64,000 bases of DNA from Datisca glomerata (taxonomy: Eukaryota > Streptophyta > Magnoliopsida > Cucurbitales > Datiscaceae). The notes under the pieces were generated by a model. It searched no databases, was not told the origin of the DNA, and was given only the letters and a program-made list of their open reading frames with translations. The stretch covers positions 1,891,311 to 1,955,310 of the forward strand of contig QANY01011336.1 in the NCBI GenBank assembly GCA_003255025.1. Direction: 5' to 3'. Shown piece after piece: positions 60,862 through 64,000 of this stretch; position 1 is the stretch's first letter; each line of letters opens with the position of its first letter. Made by a program: the position numbers and the translations under genes.

Positions 60862-61526
60862 TCAGTGCGAGACATCAAGGTGCAGCTTATCTGAACATAC
60901 ACAAACCCATAATTGTTATATATAATTTGGAAATTTTATAAATTTAAATGAGTCTAATAGTATACAATATTAGGCTAAAATTGAAATGGGCTATATCATA
61001 TCATGTCATTTAATTATTGTACAAGTTTTATACAAATTTATATATAAAATCATTAAAACTGTATTAACGAATATAATTTCTTAATTTAAAGAAAACTTTT
61101 AGTATCACTTTATATCATTTGATTTCATGTATGCATCATTTTTAATTTCAAAGAACTCACGTATTCTTAATTCTTCTTAATATATGAATAAATATTATAT
61201 TTAAAGACATTTAATATCTTCTAAATATAAATAAAATGTTATATTTTAAGATATGTGATAGCCGGTGATTAGGTGATTCTGAGAGAAAAAGAGAGATAAT
61301 AGGATGGATTTATACCAGCAGCCTCCTTGTTGCTACAGTCATTGTCACATTTCATTTCACAGAAGGTGTAACCATGGCCAGCTTTCTTGCAACTTTTCTC
61401 ACAGTTCTTAAAGCAAGACTTGTACTTGTTCCAGTCATCCTTGTCCGACGCGTCGGCGGTCGGGAGGTGCAATGCGGCAAACACAACAATGCACATCAGA
61501 AACACTGCAATAACCTTGTTGGCCAT
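60862..61526 (-). CDS. Ole e 6-like secreted cysteine-rich protein
   Basis: Exon 1 (61526-61316) encodes a signal peptide (MANKVIAVFLMCIVVFAALHLPTADA). The mature domain carries C-X3-C-X3-C-X9-C-X3-C-X3-C (Cys 38, 42, 46, 56, 60, 64), exactly the spacing of the olive pollen protein Ole e 6, and shares YTFCEMKCDNDC with it. Family members are small, secreted and two-helical; their role in the plant is unknown. I place a splice donor at GCTG|GTATAA and an acceptor at GTTCAG|ATAAG, giving exon 2 60890-60862 (DKLHLDVSH) in phase and 79 residues in all. Without splicing the frame runs on to a stop at 61269 (85 residues) with an intron-like tail. Exon 1 is secure; exon 2 is an inference. Confidence 0.8.
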
Positions 61527-61628
61527 TAAGCTTTAATTCCCTCTTAATTAAAATAATAATAAATTATTCTCCCTCTGTTTTATTTACAGTGTTTCTTTGT
61601 GACTTTTTGATGGGTAGGATGCAAAAGG

Positions 61629-61641
61629 GTATTTATTGATG
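61629..61641 (-). promoter_or_regulatory. TATA box of the Ole e 6-like gene
   Basis: Minus strand ATCAATAAATACC lies about 105 bases before the start codon, a usual distance for a plant gene with a short leader. Confidence 0.5.
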
Positions 61642-62447
61642 GAATTTTAAGCTACTTTTGGACATCACATACCTAAAATAGTTGGCAATTTTTAGTGGTT
61701 AATGTTGGGCTTTTATGCTAAAAACAGGGAAAATTCAATGATTCATCTTTGCTTTGTCCAATTTACTCTTCATTTGGACGAAGAATTGGTCATTTTTATG
61801 CCTCTTTTCTCGCAGCAACAAGCTTAGGAATATATGTGGTGGATTTCTAGAATTTGTGGCTCATATTATTAACTAGAGTTTACCTGCAAACCTTAATTTG
61901 GTTTAGACTTTATTTTGGATCCCGTGATTCTAACTATATTATTAGGGTCGGTAGTGACTAATTGGAATACAAAATTCATAGACGAAAATTAATTAATGAA
62001 TAAAAAACTATCATATTGCTCACAACATATTAATATTTGGGTTTTTGTTAAGCAGCAACAGCCAATTTTTATTAGCTATTTAAGAGAATGTGGGTTTGAG
62101 TTATAAATCTTGTAATTTTTTATAAAATTTGTAACATTGACAAAAAAAGAACTTAAGGTTCTGTTTGGTTCATATGATTGAATTGTAATGGTCATTTAGA
62201 TTACGTGAATCAAACGACCGCTTAAAATATTTTTTTTATGGTTGAATGTATAATACAGGAGTGTACATTCATACATTAAAAAAATATTATTTTAAGGTCT
62301 CACATTGATTTGGCAAATATATTTGCTTTGAAAAATATTTTGATACTTATATAAAAACACATATTCAAGTATTTCCTAAAATGTTATTAAAATGCATTTT
62401 GAAGTATATTTGATACAATGAATTCCAGATTGATTGAGGAGATATAC
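61642..62447. other. Intergenic, AT-rich, with one short MITE
   Basis: Upstream region of the Ole e 6-like gene. Nothing else recognised apart from the 64-bp inverted repeat at 62157. Confidence 0.5.
62157..62220. mobile_element. Tiny Tourist-like MITE remnant
   Basis: ggttctgtttggttcatatgat at the left pairs with the reverse complement of attacgtgaatcaaacgacc at the right, with a few mismatches. Both sides are flanked by cttaa, containing the TTA duplication typical of PIF/Harbinger elements. Confidence 0.45.
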
Positions 62448-63084
62448 TGTTAGTACACGACAAATTAAATTTTCATACTCACATTCATATTTGTTAAGAA
62501 TATATCAGTATAGTTTATAGTCTTCTTATCAGTTTGAATCCTAGTCAGCTTTGTCACTCCTTCACTAATAGTTAGCTTATTGTTAGTTAGTTTACTGTTA
62601 GATTACTGTCAGTATTAGTTAAGTCTTCATGTATATAAATATACCTATAATGTAATTATGAAGTTAATGAAAGAGTAATTCTTTTCTTAATTTCTCAACA
62701 TTGTATCAGAGCCTATTTGATCTCTTCATGTACGTCGCATCAAGTTTCTTGCAATCTGCCATTGTTTTCTATATAAGCTGTTACAGTAAGCTTCAAATGG
62801 CTGCCAACGAAATGAACTCAGTTGTTAATGCCACGAACTCAGTTGCAAATGCAATGAACTCAGCTGCTAACTCAACTTGCATCGTCTTCTTCTTTTGTGA
62901 TAAGTTCTATTCCTAAGAACTTGATTATGATTAATATACGTCTTGATTGGAATAATTTCTTTTTCTGGTGCTCTCAAATTATGTCATCAGTGAGAGCTTA
63001 TGTTACTGCGAGACTTTGTTTGTCCTCCTCAGTACATCACATAGGTCACAACCAGCATAAATGGTATAACTCTTGTATCTTGAT
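62448..63084 (+). mobile_element. Copia element G, LTR and gag start only
   Basis: An LTR of 253 bp (62448-62700, TGTTAG...CTCAACA) with a TATATAAATA box at about 62631. The primer-site-like ttgtatcagagc lies directly after. A gag start follows: MAANEMNSVVNATNSVANAMNS, and after a frameshift at about 62890 PKNLIMINIRLDWNNFFFWCSQIMSSVRAY, which matches the copia gag N-terminus. The rest is lost. Confidence 0.75.
62812..62874 (+). repeat. 21-bp tandem repeat in gag of element G
   Basis: Three units (62812, 62833, 62854) starting a(t/c)gaactcag encode repeats of the type NS-V/A-V/A-NA. It keeps the frame and lies at the very N-terminus of gag. Confidence 0.75.
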
Positions 63085-63358
63085 GTGAAGGGTATTTTCA
63101 TTATTGCCTTAATCTTGAGGTGAATATGAAACTTGACTAAATTACTTGCGGTCTTTAATACGTCAAAATAGTGAGTTCAAATTTCCAGACAATACCTCAG
63201 CTGTTAGGACCGTGATTTAACTATGCTAGAGTTACGTGATTCACATATATGAAATTCGTGGTGAGATTGCAAAATACAACAATATCATTTTATATTTTAT
63301 TTGTTGGGTGAGTGAATAAATAGACCTGGTCAAGTACTCAATGAAATGAATCCTTAAA
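63085..63358 (+). repeat. C-family copia LTR fragment, inverted relative to C, D and E
   Basis: The reverse complement aligns with about 38400-38660 of the C LTR, for example gtattaaagaccgcaagtaa..gtcaagtt and ttcacctcaagattaaggcaat. No LTR tip is present. Confidence 0.7.
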
Positions 63359-63365
63359 TAAGGCA

Positions 63366-64000
63366 TATGAAGCTGAACCCATAAAAATGTGCTTTCGGAG
63401 TCAAAGCACGAAAATTCCAGGACATGTGGTCACACAAAGGGGAATAGAAATTAATTCTGATAAACCAAAAGGCGATTGTGAAAATCAAGACTCTCTAATG
63501 ACCCTAAAAGATATGCAAAGTCACACAGGGAAGCTGGAGGCTATCATGAGATTTTTAGCCAGATCAATAGATAAGTGTAAGCCTTTCTTCTTGAAAATCA
63601 AGAAGAATTCAACTCAAAGGTGGGATGAAGATTGTGAAGCTGTCTTCCAAGCACTCAAAGAGTACTTAGCCTCGCCACTTATTCTGTCTAAACCAGAGCC
63701 AAGCAAAAAGTTATACTTGTACTTACCAGTCTCAAAGGCGGAAGTCAGTGCAGCATTAGTCAAGGAAGAAGGAAAACAGAAGCCAGTTTAATTTCATCAG
63801 CAAAAGTTTGGCGGATGAAGAAACCAAGTATAAGAAGATCGAGAAAATAGTTCTAGCTCTAATTGTGGCATCACATAAACTGATGCCATATTTTCAAACA
63901 CATACAATAATTGTGCCAACCGAGTTTCCATTCCAAAACATCCTGCACTCATCAGACCTAACAGGAAGACTAGCCAAATGGGCAATGAAGCTCAGCCAAT
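63366..64000 (+). pseudogene. Ty3/gypsy RT end and RNase H fragment
   Basis: Reads HVVTQRGIEIN..MTLKDMQSHTGKLEAIMRFLARSIDKCKPFFLKIKK..DCEAVFQALKEYLASPLILSKPEPSKKLYLYLPVSKAEVSAALVKEE, the linker and RNase H start of a plant gypsy polyprotein. A one-base loss at about 63790 shifts the frame. After it FISKSLADEETKYKKIEKIVLALIVASHKLMPYFQTHTI..LTGRLAKWAMKLS continues to the window end. The gene probably continues beyond it. Confidence 0.9.

Noticed and set aside
61269..61315. C-terminal extension of the Ole e 6-like protein by read-through
   Set aside because: The codons follow a good splice donor and do not resemble the family; kept only as an alternative.

Overview
The window is nuclear DNA of a flowering plant. 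It is very AT-rich, and most of it is LTR retrotransposons of the Ty1/copia type (all with an initiator-Met-tRNA primer site), with one CACTA transposon, Ty3/gypsy fragments, MITEs and a probable Helitron. The few host genes are plant genes with introns: an F-box/kelch gene like SKIP30, a GPI-anchored lipid-transfer protein gene, and a small cysteine-rich gene like olive Ole e 6. The Ole e 6 type of gene hints at an asterid, perhaps Lamiales, but this is a weak inference.

Layout. 1-4985: right-hand part of a minus-strand CACTA element (TNP2 transposase remnant, terminal CACTACAAGAAAA end). It abuts 4986-10395, a decayed minus-strand copia element (B) whose 3' LTR it appears to have entered. 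10802-24115: a minus-strand copia element (H) with LTRs and a 5-bp target duplication (agtgt). It is split by a younger copia element (A, 12763-20789) with its own 5-bp duplication (gtcta). 24121-28078: intergenic, with one strong palindrome. 28079-29125: SKIP30-like gene, probably with a long 5'-UTR intron to about 32.6 kb. 34875-36265: two-exon LTPG gene, followed by its promoter. 37331-41373: 3' half of copia element C carrying a hAT-type MITE. 41374-42515: a second copy of the LTPG promoter and first 19 codons. 44468-52200: a rearranged copia composite (D/E) of the same family as C, with an internal duplication and an inverted gag segment. 52201-52883: gypsy LTR fragment. 52884-56815: plus-strand copia F. 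57425-59220: probable non-autonomous Helitron with a large triplet microsatellite. 60862-61526: Ole e 6-like gene. 62448-64000: small copia LTR and gag start, an inverted C-family LTR fragment, and a gypsy RT/RNase H fragment running off the end.

Only the three host genes look functional. The transposon genes all carry stops, frameshifts or deletions. The host genes do not form a pathway: one is a ubiquitin-ligase adaptor, one a cell-surface lipid-binding protein, one a secreted small protein. I found no previously undescribed biological system. The most interesting content is structural: nested insertions with readable target duplications, MITE-filled and empty sites side by side, and a duplicated LTPG promoter placed upstream of a copia fragment in the same orientation. 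All identities are from reading the sequence; no database search was possible.
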